From contig OX421494.1 of the NCBI GenBank assembly GCA_949126835.1, positions 25,892,185 to 25,956,184 on the forward strand: a DNA stretch of 64,000 nucleotides, given 5' to 3'. Made by a program: the position numbers and the translations under genes. The notes beneath the pieces were generated by a model. It made no database searches. It saw only the letters and a program-made list of their open reading frames with translations, and was not told where the DNA came from. This DNA is from Anisus vortex (taxonomy: Eukaryota; Mollusca; Gastropoda; Planorbidae). Within the stretch, counting starts at the first letter, position 1. The number at the start of each line of letters is the position of its first letter. Below, one piece after another: positions 1 through 11,689 of the stretch.

Positions 1-979
1 TCACCTTTCAAATAAACAGTTATGGACTTATGTACTTGGACTTCTGTAGTTATGATAACGAGTGGAAAAGTAAGCGACACTGGTCATGCACAGATCAGAT
101 AAAAAAAACTTCACCCTCAAGCGAATATGTAGATATCACAATTATTTTATCCTTTGCTCTTCGTGTTGTGCACCAAACCATAGGCTATAATATACTTGGA
201 CCGTTTGCTTTAGTTTTTTATCCTATTATCTTATTTTATTGCAATTCCCAATTCTAAATAAACTAATTGTCATACAAGTTCCGTTTTATTAAATCGCATT
301 TTTTTCGACTTTAAATGAATACTTGTTGGCCTATTAATCCTATTATCATTGACTATAATAAGATGGACCGCCTGCTCTATTTTTAGAGCTTATGTTATTT
401 TTCCGTGCGCACACAACACTGAACTATAAATGTTTCCGCTCTGTTCAACTTTCGATTTTAATTTTTCATTGAGAAAATCATAGCGATTAAATAAGACAGA
501 ACTTGTCTATCAATAACTTTATTTCCTGTATAGCAATTACTTTATTTAGAATCGGGAATTCCGAAAATCAGTGTTTCAAGTCATCATATAGCAGAAATAC
601 TAAAGCAAGCGGTCAATGTATATTATAGTCTATGACCAAACTGTACAAGTCATGCATTAAAGAGCTCAAAAATTATATACAATCATTTCAATTATCAAAT
701 ACATCCTATCCTAATCGCCAGATAATATCTATTATATGCCACTGAATCATTGAATCATTTCAATTAAAGCATATTAGTCCTTTAGGCTTTAGGTTCTGTA
801 AGGTTATATGTTAATCTTGTTTTCATGTATTAGCAAGCTTAATTGTTACATGGAATAGACTCTACGACTGTATCAATGGCTTAAATAGTCCCCCCCCCAA
901 AAAAAAAAAAAAAAAAAATATAATAAAATAAAATATTCTAAACGTTAGGCGGAAAGAAAAAGAAGCAGCCTAAATATGT
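1..979. other. AT-rich non-coding stretch
   Basis: I see no gene here. A 75-codon open frame near the start has no recognisable motif, is Phe/Tyr/Ile-rich as expected from AT-rich DNA, and is not called. A C-run followed by an A-run lies at about 891-919. Confidence 0.6.
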
Positions 980-987
980 CCCCGCTC

Positions 988-1318
988 CAGGGCCGTATTT
1001 ACAATTGTGGGGGCCCTATTCCAAAATTTATGCGGGCGCCCCTCCTGGCCTCGCCCCTGCCTTCCACATACCTGAGAAGAAAAGTGCCGTTAATTCATGA
1101 TACATTCTGTAAAATCATAAATTAATTGTATGTTATAGCTTAACTTGGTTGGACTGGAAAGTTTAAAATTGTAGGGGAATAAATGAATTTTATTTGACAT
1201 TATCAACGAAAGAATAGGGAAGACACTAAAAAAATTCTTTTCGGGATGTGTGGGGGCCCTTTTTTGTTGGGGCCCCTGTTCCAATGGAACATGTGGAACA
1301 TGCCTAAATACGCCACTG
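988..1318. mobile_element. Non-autonomous hAT element (MITE), 331 bp
   Basis: The left end CAGGGCCGTATTTAC (988) and the inverted right end CAGTGGCGTATTTAG (ending 1318) match at 12 of 15 positions. Both ends are flanked by the same 8 bp, CCCCGCTC (980-987 and 1319-1326). An 8-bp target duplication with CAG-type termini is diagnostic of the hAT superfamily. The interior has GGGGGCCC-type runs and no coding capacity, so mobility would have needed a transposase in trans. Confidence 0.85.
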
Positions 1319-1332
1319 CCCCGCTCAAACAA

Positions 1333-1600
1333 ATAATAATGACAATAATAATAATAATGATCATTTTTATAGCGCTTCTATCCATGCTATTAAATTTAGA
1401 ATGCTCAGTGTGCTATTGGAATAAATTGCAGTGACAGATATATTATTATGTAAGGCACACATCCACTAGCAAGAGAGAAAGATTTTTTAAAGTTCTTTTT
1501 AAAAGACTCTATTGTCGCAGATTCTCTCAGTGTTGGAGGTATACTGTTCCACAAAGAAGGCGCCACAGATTCAAATGAGCGCACTTCTAGGTACTTTTAG
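1333..1600 (+). repeat. Dispersed AAT-headed repeat, divergent copy
   Basis: An (AAT)n-like head is followed by a TATAGCGC core, the same arrangement as at 4855, 6905 and 58885. The body is more diverged than in the other copies. No coding capacity is seen. The class is unknown. Confidence 0.5.
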
Positions 1601-2246
1601 AATGATAAATGATAACGACTAAACTTTAGAATGATAATTATAACTAAGATAAAAGAACTAATTGTTAAGAAAGGTGCATTTTTAATGACATGTAATATTG
1701 ACTAATATCGTAATATAAAAATACATGTATAAGCATATTCCAATTATTTATGGTCTTGAGTAACGAATATTTTTTATAGGCTTAGTCTATAATTTAAGAA
1801 AAAAAAAACTTTTGTCACGAACATTTCAGACATTTGCATTCGTTTGGCATCTATGATCTATAACAGTAATTGAATCTTTACTCTTCTAGAACGTGGGGAA
1901 TGCACTGTTATCATTAACGGATCTAATTCAGCACCAATAACTCGAAACTCAATTTGACTACACATAATTTGAGATGATAGTAGCGTTCATTCGTGTAATG
2001 AAATATTTTCATTAATTACTGCCTACCATTCATTTTATACTTTAAAAAAAAAACTAACAATTATTTTTCAATGATAGCTTCAGGGTAATCTCGAATGGCA
2101 ATGTTACTCGGGTATCTTTTGTTTACTAATTGGGCTCGTCAAAACAAATTAAAACAAGAATGAAATTTTTTTTTAAATTTTATCTATTGTCCATTTTGTT
2201 GAAAACAATCGGCGAAAATACGAAACCGTTGAAAGTTTGTGTTTAA
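1601..2246. other. AT-rich non-coding stretch
   Basis: I see no gene, RNA or repeat that I can support. Confidence 0.5.
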
Positions 2247-2425
2247 TATCTTATTGTATAGTCTATGTTACAAACGTTACTTCTATACAGAAGATAAATG
2301 CGTCCTACGCTTATCCATGGTTTGTGTCTACTTTTGCATTTTGATTATTGTTTTAAATGTCGTAAAGTTATTGTTATATTTTTTCTGCTTTTTGTTTTTC
2401 AGGCAACCCATTCCATTCCCAAATG
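2247..2425 (-). mobile_element. 3' end of CR1-type LINE family, minus copy
   Basis: Read on the minus strand this matches the 3' terminus shared by copies at 9656, 19462, 33196 and 57902: a GCATGGAATGGGTTGCCTG stretch, then TTTAAAAC, then the UTR block containing GCGTAGGACGC. The A/T-rich tail is at the low-coordinate side. It abuts a second copy in opposite orientation. Confidence 0.75.
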
Positions 2426-2426
2426 G

Positions 2427-2545
2427 AACATTATTTAAAACATTAATCGAAATGCAAGACTAGACTCGGACCACGGATGAGCGTAGGACGCAATAATCTT
2501 CTTTATAGAAGGAGCGTCGGTCATATATAAGATAAGATATTTAAA
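2427..2545 (+). mobile_element. 3' end of CR1-type LINE family, plus copy
   Basis: Starts in the last coding codons of the family (TTTAAAACATTAAT, then the stop at TAG) and runs through the UTR block GAGCGTAGGACGCAATAAT into the ATAAGATAAGATA tail. It is head-to-head with the minus copy at 2247-2425. Confidence 0.85.
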
Positions 2546-2694
2546 AGTTTTATCCTTATGTTTATCTGAGCATTGTAATAGATTTTTGTGTTATATTTTT
2601 AAGTTAGAAAATAATGATTATGTAATATAACTACTTTCCCCTTTTTGTCATTTCCTCTAGTCTTTCTAGTGAATTAAATATTGGTGTTTGTGAT

Positions 2695-2900
2695 GAGGGG
2701 ATTGAGTGGCCGGTCGGTTAAGACGGCTGAACCCGAGATGTATAGATGTTTCGTGTGTTGGATAAGCCAGACCCCACTTCACTGACTGGTTTACCTGAAG
2801 ATGACGTCTATTTGCTAAATTGGGCTGTACCAAGTTGGCTATTCTCGATATTTTTTATTGTAAGTGCAATTTCTCGTGCAGACCTCTGACACACACACAC
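2695..2900 (+). repeat. Possible tRNA-derived SINE remnant
   Basis: TGGCCGGTCGGTTAAGACGG resembles the D-arm/A-box region of a tRNA-Leu/Ser-like promoter. No good B box follows. The stretch ends in a (CA)n run at about 2890, a common SINE tail. Weak call. Confidence 0.3.
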
Positions 2901-3601
2901 AAATTGACTGAACAGACGAGTTCTCATCAAGTTACAAAATGAAGATGTTTATTGTGATGATGATGTAGGATGGTCTTACATGAATCTCAAGGACATCAAT
3001 CAGACAGTTGTCTTTCACGAGAAATTAATCATACGCTCAAACATTCAAAGTGTCAAATTACAAAGGAAATAGATAACTAAAAAGTACAACACAATAAAAT
3101 CCAAACGAATTCTTAATCAATGTAACATAACGTGAAAGGAAGAGAGTGGTCACAAAAAAACATCTATTTTCATTCAATCAGTTGTGTAATATATTTTTCT
3201 TTGTTCACTGTAGACTCACTTGTATGCCTAAGTCGTTTGCTCAATCAGAGCCAAAAATATATATTCATTTCCTGGAAAGCTACTCCGAAAATATTATTTT
3301 ATGCCATCGCGTACTACGCTAAATACTTTTATTAAAAAAGCAGAAACTAATTCTTCGAATACTTGTAAACTATTGTGAAACAGTTGCCTTTACTCAATGT
3401 ACAGAATGGGGATTTAGGTTTTCCCAATTCGCTATGCCATTTGTTGTTTTGTGACTATAGAATATTATACAAGTTTTTGTTATACAAAACGTGCGCACAG
3501 AAAACTTGTGAAAGTACTGTATTTTAACTAAGTCGTACTTTAAAAAAAAACCACACCATCAGACGTAATGTTTAATTTCAAAATTTTATGTCCCGTTACA
3601 T
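2901..3601. other. AT-rich non-coding stretch
   Basis: No gene or repeat that I can support. Confidence 0.5.
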
Positions 3602-3860
3602 CAGGGGTCGGGAACCCATGGCTCGCGAGCCAGATGTGGCTCCTTTGATGGCTGCATCTGGCTCGCAGACAAATATTCGATTATAAAAAAAATGTTTTTT
3701 TAAGACTTTTTCATCTACATATCAATTGCATATCAATATTTCATTCTACAAATGAGCGAAAGTCTACTGCAGCTCAGAAGCAGAAGAATTCAGGGACATA
3801 ATTATTGTTCTTTTAGTGTTGAAATTACACAAAATGCACACATTTAGGCTACTTGATTTT
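3602..3860 (+). mobile_element. hAT element, left end only
   Basis: Begins CAGGGGTCGGGAACC followed by GGCTCGCGAGCC, the characteristic left terminus of Charlie-like hAT elements. No matching right terminus was found before the CT/CTAT microsatellite, so the element seems truncated or its right end lost. No transposase coding is recognisable. Confidence 0.6.
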
Positions 3861-3941
3861 TTAGTTTTAAACATAATGTATGTCTCTCACAGAATTACTT
3901 TTCAAAATATGTGGTGTTCATGGCTCTCTCTATAAAAACAT

Positions 3942-4209
<268 letters not shown>

Positions 4210-4212
<3 letters not shown>

Positions 4213-4854
4213 CAGTATTACAGACCAATCATATATTATTATGATTTACAACCAAACTTAGCCGTTTACTGCCTTTAAAATAATAATTTAATGTGTCAGT
4301 TAATAATAAACGAAAAGGTTTTTTGATGAAGAGTGAAGCGCCCCGACATATTTGGTAGATGATTTTGAACCGTAAATTCCCATCAATTAAAAACGTCCAA
4401 TTAAAATTATTCTATTTTAAAAAAAACATTTAAAAGTGATATACCTAGGCTTAAAACAATAAGTGGGATAATTAAAAAACCCATTTAAATCAAAGGCCAT
4501 TTATTGAAATGATAACAAGCTATTTTTTTCCTCCGTCATTTTGACGGGCATGACAACTAGTAGTTAAAAAACGATCAAGGTTAACCCTATTGTGAAACCA
4601 AACTGAACCACTAACCCAATCACTGTAAATAACGTTGTCCAGTACTTAGAGACTTCAATGTGATATTGCCGGATATAGTCAACGGCTGTTCCGGAAATCC
4701 GGAAAGTCCACTACATTGATGAATATAGAATCAATACAGTCAAAGATTTGTCTACATTGTCGTTGATTGACAGTTGCATAAACTTTCCCTAAGCCATTTA
4801 TCAACAACAACAAAATGATCTGCTAACAAATATAGACTCTAAGCTTAAATAAAA
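4210..4854. other. AT-rich non-coding stretch
   Basis: No gene or repeat that I can support. Confidence 0.5.
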
Positions 4855-5200
4855 ATATAATAATTATTTTTTGTATAGCGCTGCCAACAAACATAATGTA
4901 ATCTCAGACCTGAGCGCATTTAACATTGAGCAACAATCAAGCAAGAACACGGATATAATTCTCTAAGCTAATTATAATTTAAAACTTTACAAATATCGGA
5001 CAAAGCAAATAAATGTAGCATTAACTGACTTAATATAAAAGTATAACAGTGAAGGTCTAAAAAAAAATGTTTAACGAAGGTAAATATTCAAATAATGTGT
5101 TTTCAAGTTTTTTTTTAAATTGGATGATAGAACTTGTTCGCTGGATGAGAAATAGCTTTCAGACTTTTGTGCCAGATATTGAGAAGGCTCTCAGGTACAA
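4855..5200 (+). repeat. Dispersed AAT-headed repeat copy
   Basis: ATAATAATTATT head, then TATAGCGCTGCCAACAAACA, then GAGCGCATTTAACATTGAGC. The body stays alignable to the 6905 copy for about 300 bp (shared AACATTACAAA and ACAGTGAAGGTCT-like blocks). No open frame. Confidence 0.7.
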
Positions 5201-5310
5201 TCTAACAACATATACACGCCAATAAAATGGCGTACTCTTAGTGGCTGCCCTTTTGTTGAAAACCATGAAAAGCGTTCTGACGAAAGAATGACAAGTCAAA
5301 CAGTCTAAAT

Positions 5311-5572
5311 CAACGTTTCACTAATGTCTGCTCTCGACTCGGTACAGGGCCGGGTAATCTAAACTACCGGGTTGCAGAAAGAAGAAAAAACTATGTGGAA
5401 AATCATACCGGTACCTGTTATATAATTACTTACCTGTTATATACTTACTTACCTGTTATATACTTACTGTTTATAGATAAACTCATTTTGTCAATAAAAA
5501 ATATTTGTGGAGTCACGAAGTGAAAGTAAAAAAAATATGTGTCACGAAAAAAAAGTAGTTTGCGAAACGCTG
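5311..5572. mobile_element. hAT-like MITE, 262 bp
   Basis: The left end CAACGTTTCAC and inverted right end CAGCGTTTCGC match at 9 of 11 positions. The flanks GTCTAAAT (5303-5310) and GTTTAACT (5573-5580) match at 6 of 8, consistent with a decayed 8-bp target duplication. A 19-bp unit (ACCTGTTATATACTTACTT) is repeated three times inside, at about 5412-5470. Confidence 0.5.
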
Positions 5573-5774
5573 GTTTAACTTATTGAATAAATATACAACA
5601 CAATAAATTGGTCCTTTTGGTCTAGATTATTGAATAAAGAAACAACACAGAAAATTGGTCCTGGACTCTTTGCTTTGTTTTAAACACTGTATACAGTGAC
5701 TATATATCTACTAGAAATTCGAGCAGTTGTTTGGGAGCTGGCTATCTACCCTTCAAGGCCACCCTCATCTCGAG

Positions 5775-5995
5775 TCGCCGCCACTGCACGGTAGCAGTGC
5801 GTTAGGATGGCGTAACGAAGGTCCTGGGTTCGAGTCCTGGTGAAGACTAGGATTTGAGCCAATGTCTGGAAGGTGTCTCAGAGTTTACCCAGCTCTGTTG
5901 GGTACCTTACTTTAGTTGGGGTAAAGTATAGGAGGCTGGGCATCGTTCTGGCCACATAATCCCCAAGTATGCCGTGGCACCAGAAACTGGGATCT
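5775..5995 (+). repeat. tRNA-derived SINE
   Basis: A perfect pol III B box (GGTTCGAGTCC, 5827-5837) lies about 35 bp after an A-box-like GTAGCAGTGCG (5791). The body continues with TTAGTTGGGGTAAAGTA and CTGGCCACAT, a segment familiar from molluscan SINEs. The head shares TCCTGGTG-AG-CTAGGATTT with the SINE at 25845-25940. Confidence 0.75.
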
Positions 5996-6904
5996 TTTGC
6001 TTTACATCATGCTACCTTCAAATATAAACAAACACACACACATACACAAACTAGAAAAATAAAAAAACCTGACACAGACACAGAGAGAAAAACAACCAGT
6101 AGAAAGAAATAGAATCAAATTAAAAAGGACAACAATGGTCTGTACTATAAGATCTCGTTTCAATTTGCCAAAGTAATTTAGTCCATGGAAGGTGGCCATG
6201 TGCACGCGACTCAGTCGTCCATGATTAATAAAGACGTCGGTAGTCTAGCACGTCTACTTAAATAGATAGGTCAGTGTCGTGAAATTTTAATGACTTCCGA
6301 GTTGGAGTTTTCTGTAGTTTACTTCAGACAATACACGCCATCGCCACATTTAGTCCAATCATAATGTTAAACTAGAACTGGCCTATGAAAAAATTATTTT
6401 TTTATAGAAAATCGCTGTTATCAATTTTGAACACAGATAAACACTAATAATATAACAGCTTGTCAAATTATTTTCTTGTATTCTATGGTAATTGAATCTT
6501 TATTTTTCTGGACCTCTATTTTGTTCTATTATTTTAATACATAGTTTCATGCTTAGAATTATTCATCCTAGAGATGTTTGGACAAATTACCTTCAACAAC
6601 TTTAAAAATATGGTTGGTAAAAACAGAGCTTGAAAACGTCCACAGGGAATAGGTCTAGCACTTTATGAAACGGTTCCGACAGTTTGGCAATTTTGTTTTC
6701 TATCCCCAAAGACGAGGGGAGGGAAGGGGGCTATGCATTAAACATACACTTTAGCTTTATAACTGCTTCACCCCCCCCCCCCCCCCTTCACCCTCCCCTC
6801 CCCCAATCTATTTTTCCATGTTGTTTCAAGATTAAGTTATGAAGTTTTTTGTATGTAAATTGTTTTTTTCGGTGATCCTTGCTTATAGTATTATTTCGAC
6901 TTCA
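5996..6904. other. AT-rich non-coding stretch
   Basis: No gene. A C homopolymer run lies at about 6771-6786. Confidence 0.5.
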
Positions 6905-7215
6905 GTTTTAATAACAATAATAATAATGATGACATTTGTATAGCGCTGCCAACAAACATACTGTAAGCTCAGAGCGCATTTAACATAACAATTAAAGAAC
7001 ACAGATACAATCTATAGGCCAAGAGATAAAAAAACAACAACAACTAAATGATGATTCAAAACATTACAAAAATAGAACAAATCAATCAACTAAAACAAAA
7101 TAACCGACCTAACATATAAGTAAGACAGTAAGGCTCTAAAGCATGTTAACTGAGATAAATATTGAAATAGGTACATTTTGGCAATTTGGAGATTACACAA
7201 CTAAATACTGGGGGA
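6905..7215 (+). repeat. Dispersed AAT-headed repeat copy
   Basis: AATAATAATAATGATG head, TATAGCGCTGCCAACAAACA core and GAGCGCATTTAACAT, alignable to the 4855 copy along its length. Confidence 0.7.
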
Positions 7216-7266
7216 AAAAAGGTTTAGGGGTAAAATACTTATGAAAACTCAGATAAATTATTATGA

Positions 7267-7445
7267 AATAGCCCTGTCAGCGGAGATGCTGGTTAGACAA
7301 TGTCAAAGGATTGGACAGGGCTGCAGTTGACTCAACTATTGACAACCGCGCAAGATAGGCAAACGTGGAGAAAGTTGACTGCCGAAGTGTCCATTCGCTC
7401 CCCCCAACGATCTTAACGGTCATGGGATTGATGATGATGATGATA
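7267..7445 (+). pseudogene. LINE 3' terminus with (GAT)n tail
   Basis: One frame reads SKDWTGLQLTQLL, then AQDRQTWRKLTAEV, then a stop. This is the usual carboxy-terminal end of RTE-like and related LINE reverse transcriptases, where a DR-x-x-W motif sits 10-15 residues before the end. After the stop comes a GATGATGATGATGAT tail at about 7428-7443, a typical RTE-type 3' microsatellite. Only the last 45 or so codons remain, so it is a 5'-truncated insertion. A copy of a different LINE family begins directly after it. Confidence 0.7.
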
Positions 7446-7625
7446 CAAGAGTAAATGCATAAACGTTTTCTTTCTTCACTAGTGGCATCCGGGCATGGAA
7501 GGGTTGTCTGAATAAACAAATTAACAATAAAAGAACATCGTTTAAAAGACTAATCAAAAGCTACACTAGACGTGGGCTAGGACGCAATAGTTTTCAGTTT
7601 AGAAGGAGCGTCTGTAATATATTAT
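7446..7625 (+). mobile_element. 3' end of CR1-type LINE family
   Basis: Reads SFFTSGIRAW in frame near 7470, the SFFP-x-x-I-R-x-W motif at the end of this family's reverse transcriptase, then the GGACGCAATA and GAAGGAGCGTCTGTAAT blocks of the family's UTR. Degenerate. Confidence 0.75.
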
Positions 7626-9655
7626 TATTACTGACACGTTGAGATAAATATCACACGGATTTGTGAATTATAACATATTTCAGTTTAATATTAAATGTAT
7701 TAATGTTCAGTAGAATAAAATATAGATTACGTAGAGATTGTATTAACCAAATAGAATAATATGGGAAATGAGGGGGGGGGGGGGGGGGGGCAAACATTTG
7801 GTAAATTGCAGACTCTTGACGATCTGTCGAATTATTTCAAGATTCCAAATTTTTATAGGGACATAACAACTAAACATTGTATTTATTTGTTTACATTTAG
7901 TAATAGAAAGTCAGACACGGTTATTAGGCAAATACATTATAATAGGTAATTGAAATAATAATCAAAATACAAACACACATTTTTCAGTTATATATAGACT
8001 AGACTTGTCCAACAGGAAACCCATTGAAAAGGACTAAGAACTGCTTTTTCCCCACTATAGCATATAATATATTATATCTTATGTATCTATAAACTCAATT
8101 AATTACATGCATTTTTTTTATTCTTTCAATTAAAACTTGAAAATTTTTTTGTTTTCAAAACTCTTCTAAATTTAGTTTTTAGCATTGCGAGACATTTTAT
8201 TTTGATTTTTTAAAAATTAGGACGTTGATAACTTTGATTACCTTTTAGCAGTTTAATTAATTAATTTCTTATCAGTTTTGATGAATTAACTTGCAGCTAT
8301 ATAAAAACAACGTTTTAAAATTATGTGTTCGTTGATTTCTATCTCGTGTGTGAAAGATGTCAATTAAGTTTCGCTTGATCATCATGTCAATATATTTTTA
8401 CGACTTTGTTTTTTCTCTCGACGCTGCTGATGTTTAGAATTGTTTTGATGTTTCGTCTTTTTACCCCTCGAGCTTGTGGTATAAAAAAACAACAATACGT
8501 CTTCTTCAGCTTGCTTAAAACGGACAAGTCGGAGCACTGGACGAGATGGACACACGTGTAAGGTTGGAGTACTGAAATAATCACTCATGCTCTTGGATAA
8601 AAATAGGGTCATGGTGGTCAAGCAGTAGCGCGATCAGATTTCCGTAGACGAAACTACGTGGGTTAATGGATGCCTTTAGAGAAAATATCTAGCACCTTAA
8701 CATAGTTTCTATTCCGCCCCTGGACAAACGGGGCATATTAATATATATGTGTGTGTTATCAACACCTGCGTAAAATCAGTATTACTAATACCATTAGCAT
8801 GTGGGCAGAATCGTGGAGGGTTATGAAAGGAATAGATCAGAAAAGTGTTGATCGTTGTTTTGTAGTCAACAAATCCTGAAATTAAGGTGGGATGACATCA
8901 TTTCAAATAAAAAGGTCGAAAGATGAGCTGCTCATAAGTCCATCATGTACGATTAGACTTTTAGATTAGAGTTTTATCAACATGTAAGTTTAGACTTTTA
9001 TCAACATGTAAGATTGGACTTTTTGTTGTGTTAGTGCTACGATAATTTAAAAATAATGAGAACCAATAGAGATAACATGATGAAATTCGGTTCGTGGTTT
9101 AATATATTATATTTACAGGTACTAGACAAATTTCAAGGTAAATTTTATATTAAACGTGTCTGTAAAATGTATTAAAAGAAAAAAATGTTAAACAAAATTA
9201 AAATGCTAAAAATTTAAAAACATAATTAAAAACATACTTTTAACAATATCAAAATAAAAGTATGTCTAGTACCTAAAGAAACTATTAGAACAAAATATCT
9301 ATAATACTTTTTAAAATTTAAAAATGTTTATGTTTTTTTATATTTTTAAAATGGAGGCCGTAACCATGGCAATCATGTTTCTATCATAAAAATTACTTTT
9401 TTTTTGTTATTAATACCACTCAAGACATATAAGTATAGATGATTAAAATTATTTTGATCCAGTAATATTTGAATCAAAATTTCAGTCCGCTTCCCTTTTA
9501 AAGAAACTTTTCTAAGGCTTTGACGTTAAAGCGGAGATAGAAATAAAAAAAGAATGTCGAAATAAACATTTAAATGAAAGGTACCACTTTATTGACTGCA
9601 CAATAAAAACACATAAGAATACTAAAACATCGAAAAAGAAAATTGTAGAATAGCG
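7626..9655. other. AT-rich non-coding stretch
   Basis: No gene. A G homopolymer run lies at about 7771-7790. At 8605-8660, GGTCATGGTGGTCAAGCAG resembles a degraded tRNA-like SINE head (A box only), too weak to call. Confidence 0.5.
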
Positions 9656-9888
9656 TTATCTTATCTTATACATTACAGACGCTCCTTCTATAAAGAAGAT
9701 CATTGCGTCCTACGCTCATCCGTGGTCCGAGTCTAGTCTTGCATTTTTATGAATGTTTTAAAGGATGTTAACCCTTACAGTCCCGGGCGCGTATATAGCG
9801 GAACTGAAGGCAGCATAGAAAGAAGTAGGTCGGTACGGGAAGGGTTAAGTTACTGGTTTTCCTGGTTTTCCATGCCCAAATGCCAAGA
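9656..9888 (-). mobile_element. 3' end of CR1-type LINE family, interrupted
   Basis: The minus strand carries the family's terminal coding piece (GGCATTTGGGCATGG, then CCAGGAAAACCAGTAAC), is interrupted at its TTAA by the 73-bp element at 9772-9844, then resumes with CATCCTTTAAAACATT, the UTR and the tail TATAAGATAAGATAA. A small deletion removes the usual AATGGGTTGCCTG stretch. Confidence 0.9.
9772..9844 (-). mobile_element. 73-bp piggyBac-like micro-MITE, copy A
   Basis: Flanked on both sides by TTAA (9768-9771, 9845-9848). Termini are CCCTTACAGTCCCG and, inverted, CCCTTCCCGTACCG (11 of 14 match). TTAA duplication with CCC-starting inverted ends is the piggyBac hallmark. It sits in a LINE copy whose relatives have a single TTAA here, so the empty site is known. 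Relative to copies B and C it is inverted, with one or two substitutions. Confidence 0.88.
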
Positions 9889-9899
9889 TGTTTACAAGT

Positions 9900-10400
9900 A
9901 TTATCCAGGAAGTAAAACATGGCTTAATACACTGAGCAGATAATTCAGTAAACCTAGTTAGACTAGTTATATATAGACTCCTGTGGGGATTCCTCCCATT
10001 GAGAGAGTCTTCAATAATTAATTCGTTTTATTAGAAAGTTTAAAGCGGTGCAAATCAGTCGGATAGTTTGTCATCATAAACGTTGTGAAAATAGAAAAAA
10101 AAAGGTTTATTGTCTTTCAGTGTAGACAAGTTCAAGGATCAAATAAGAATAGTCTTAATATCATTGTTTATTTGTTTTTTTTTCTAACCTCTTTTTGTGT
10201 TAGACGGAGTGCGGTCCTTTGAGTCTGCGACGCCTACAGAACCGAACAACTAAGGAATTCTGAGAGAAAAAAAAAGTCCTTCGAAATGAGTTTAAAGGAT
10301 ATTCTCTCTAACTAGTGTATTTTTGCCTTCCCCACAACTGATTAATTGTGAAAAGTATGCTAAGTACAAGAAAAAATGCGCTGTAAATTTTTTATTTTAT
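9900..10400. other. AT-rich non-coding stretch
   Basis: No gene or repeat that I can support. Confidence 0.5.
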
Positions 10401-10405
10401 TTATA

Positions 10406-10560
10406 CTAGTAATTATGCCCGTCAAAGTTACGGTGAAACGAATGACTACAATATGTTTTGCTAGAAAAAAACAAAACAATCAAAATGTAAAAAAAACCAC
10501 AAAAAATTAACAAACTATATTACAATAAAACCTGTAGTGAAAACTTTTTTTTTTCGGTAT
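10406..10560 (-). mobile_element. Possible Helitron 3' end
   Basis: On the minus strand a short CCGT/ACGG hairpin is followed by GCATAATTACTAG and then T, which fits a Helitron terminus (hairpin, about 10 nt, CTAG, host T). The extent upstream is arbitrary. Weak call. Confidence 0.3.
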
Positions 10561-10828
10561 TTAGTTTTTGTTCTTGTTTATTGTGTCGGGTTTACCTGAC
10601 GATGGCATATGTATAAGGATTGTTTCTGTCAAGCATTTGAGGGGGGAAATGATTTAGATCGTGACATCTGAGAGTCAGGAAATGAATTGAGTAGAAATGG
10701 TTTCAAATGTAACGGTAAAATGTATTCATTACAAGGTCAAGTCTACTTCGTGCACTGGACATTTAAAAAAAAAAACAAAGAAAGAAACTAGATACTATGT
10801 CTGCTGACCCATTTTTAGATAGTGCGGA

Positions 10829-10898
10829 TGGGAGCAGGGAGGGAGTGGGACCCGTGATGGGGTGGGAGCCGGGAGGGGGTGGGGGCCGGGAGTGGGAG
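10829..10898 (+). other. G-rich tract with quadruplex potential
   Basis: About ten runs of three to five G within 70 bp, separated by short loops, in otherwise AT-rich DNA. Confidence 0.7.
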
Positions 10899-11689
10899 AG
10901 AACAACTATTGATACATTTAAAGTTCTAAAATTCTTTTTTTAAAACACTTTTGGTTAATTAACTTTTTTGTCCTCTTATAATAAATAAACAACGAAATTA
11001 TACATTTATTTATATAAATAAATAAACTTCTCAAATATAATTAGGCTCAAATTTAATAAAATATGGGGAAAAATGAAATTTAAGATATTTAATACTTTAA
11101 ATTCAATAAACATAGGCTACCTTAAAAATACCATAAAATGGCATCTTAAGATATATGACTCTTCAAAATGTCAGTAGTTGTAACGTGTCACAAAAATCTT
11201 TTTTAGCTCTCAACGTAGAAGCTAATTGAAGTGGAAGATTTAATTTTGACCATTCAATGTGAAGATTTTTGCTAACGTCTGTTCTAGGTCAACAGTTTCC
11301 ATTACAATAGTTGCCAACAAATCTCATCCATCCAGAATTATTTTATTAGTGGAGAGTTTGTCTACAACCCAATGAAACCCTAAGTGAAGCACATCTTATT
11401 GCAAGTTTGAAGTCTGGAACCAAATTACGTCCCCGTGGTTCTAATTTCTGACCAAATGAAAGTCAAATAACAACTGGCATAAATACAATAAATGAACTTG
11501 AATATTTGAACTTTAATAAATTTATTTTAAGATGTGTAGTTAGTGTTAGGTGTATTTCATGTTTGATTAAATTAATGTGTATTTAACTGAAGTGATATAA
11601 GATGTAGTGTGTGTTGTAATTGATACGTGATCTAATTTTGGTGTAATATGTCATTAATATAATACGTAATGACTACATGATATAATTGA
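10899..11689. other. AT-rich non-coding stretch
   Basis: No gene. From about 11560, TGATG/TAAGAT words foreshadow the tandem repeat that follows. Confidence 0.5.
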
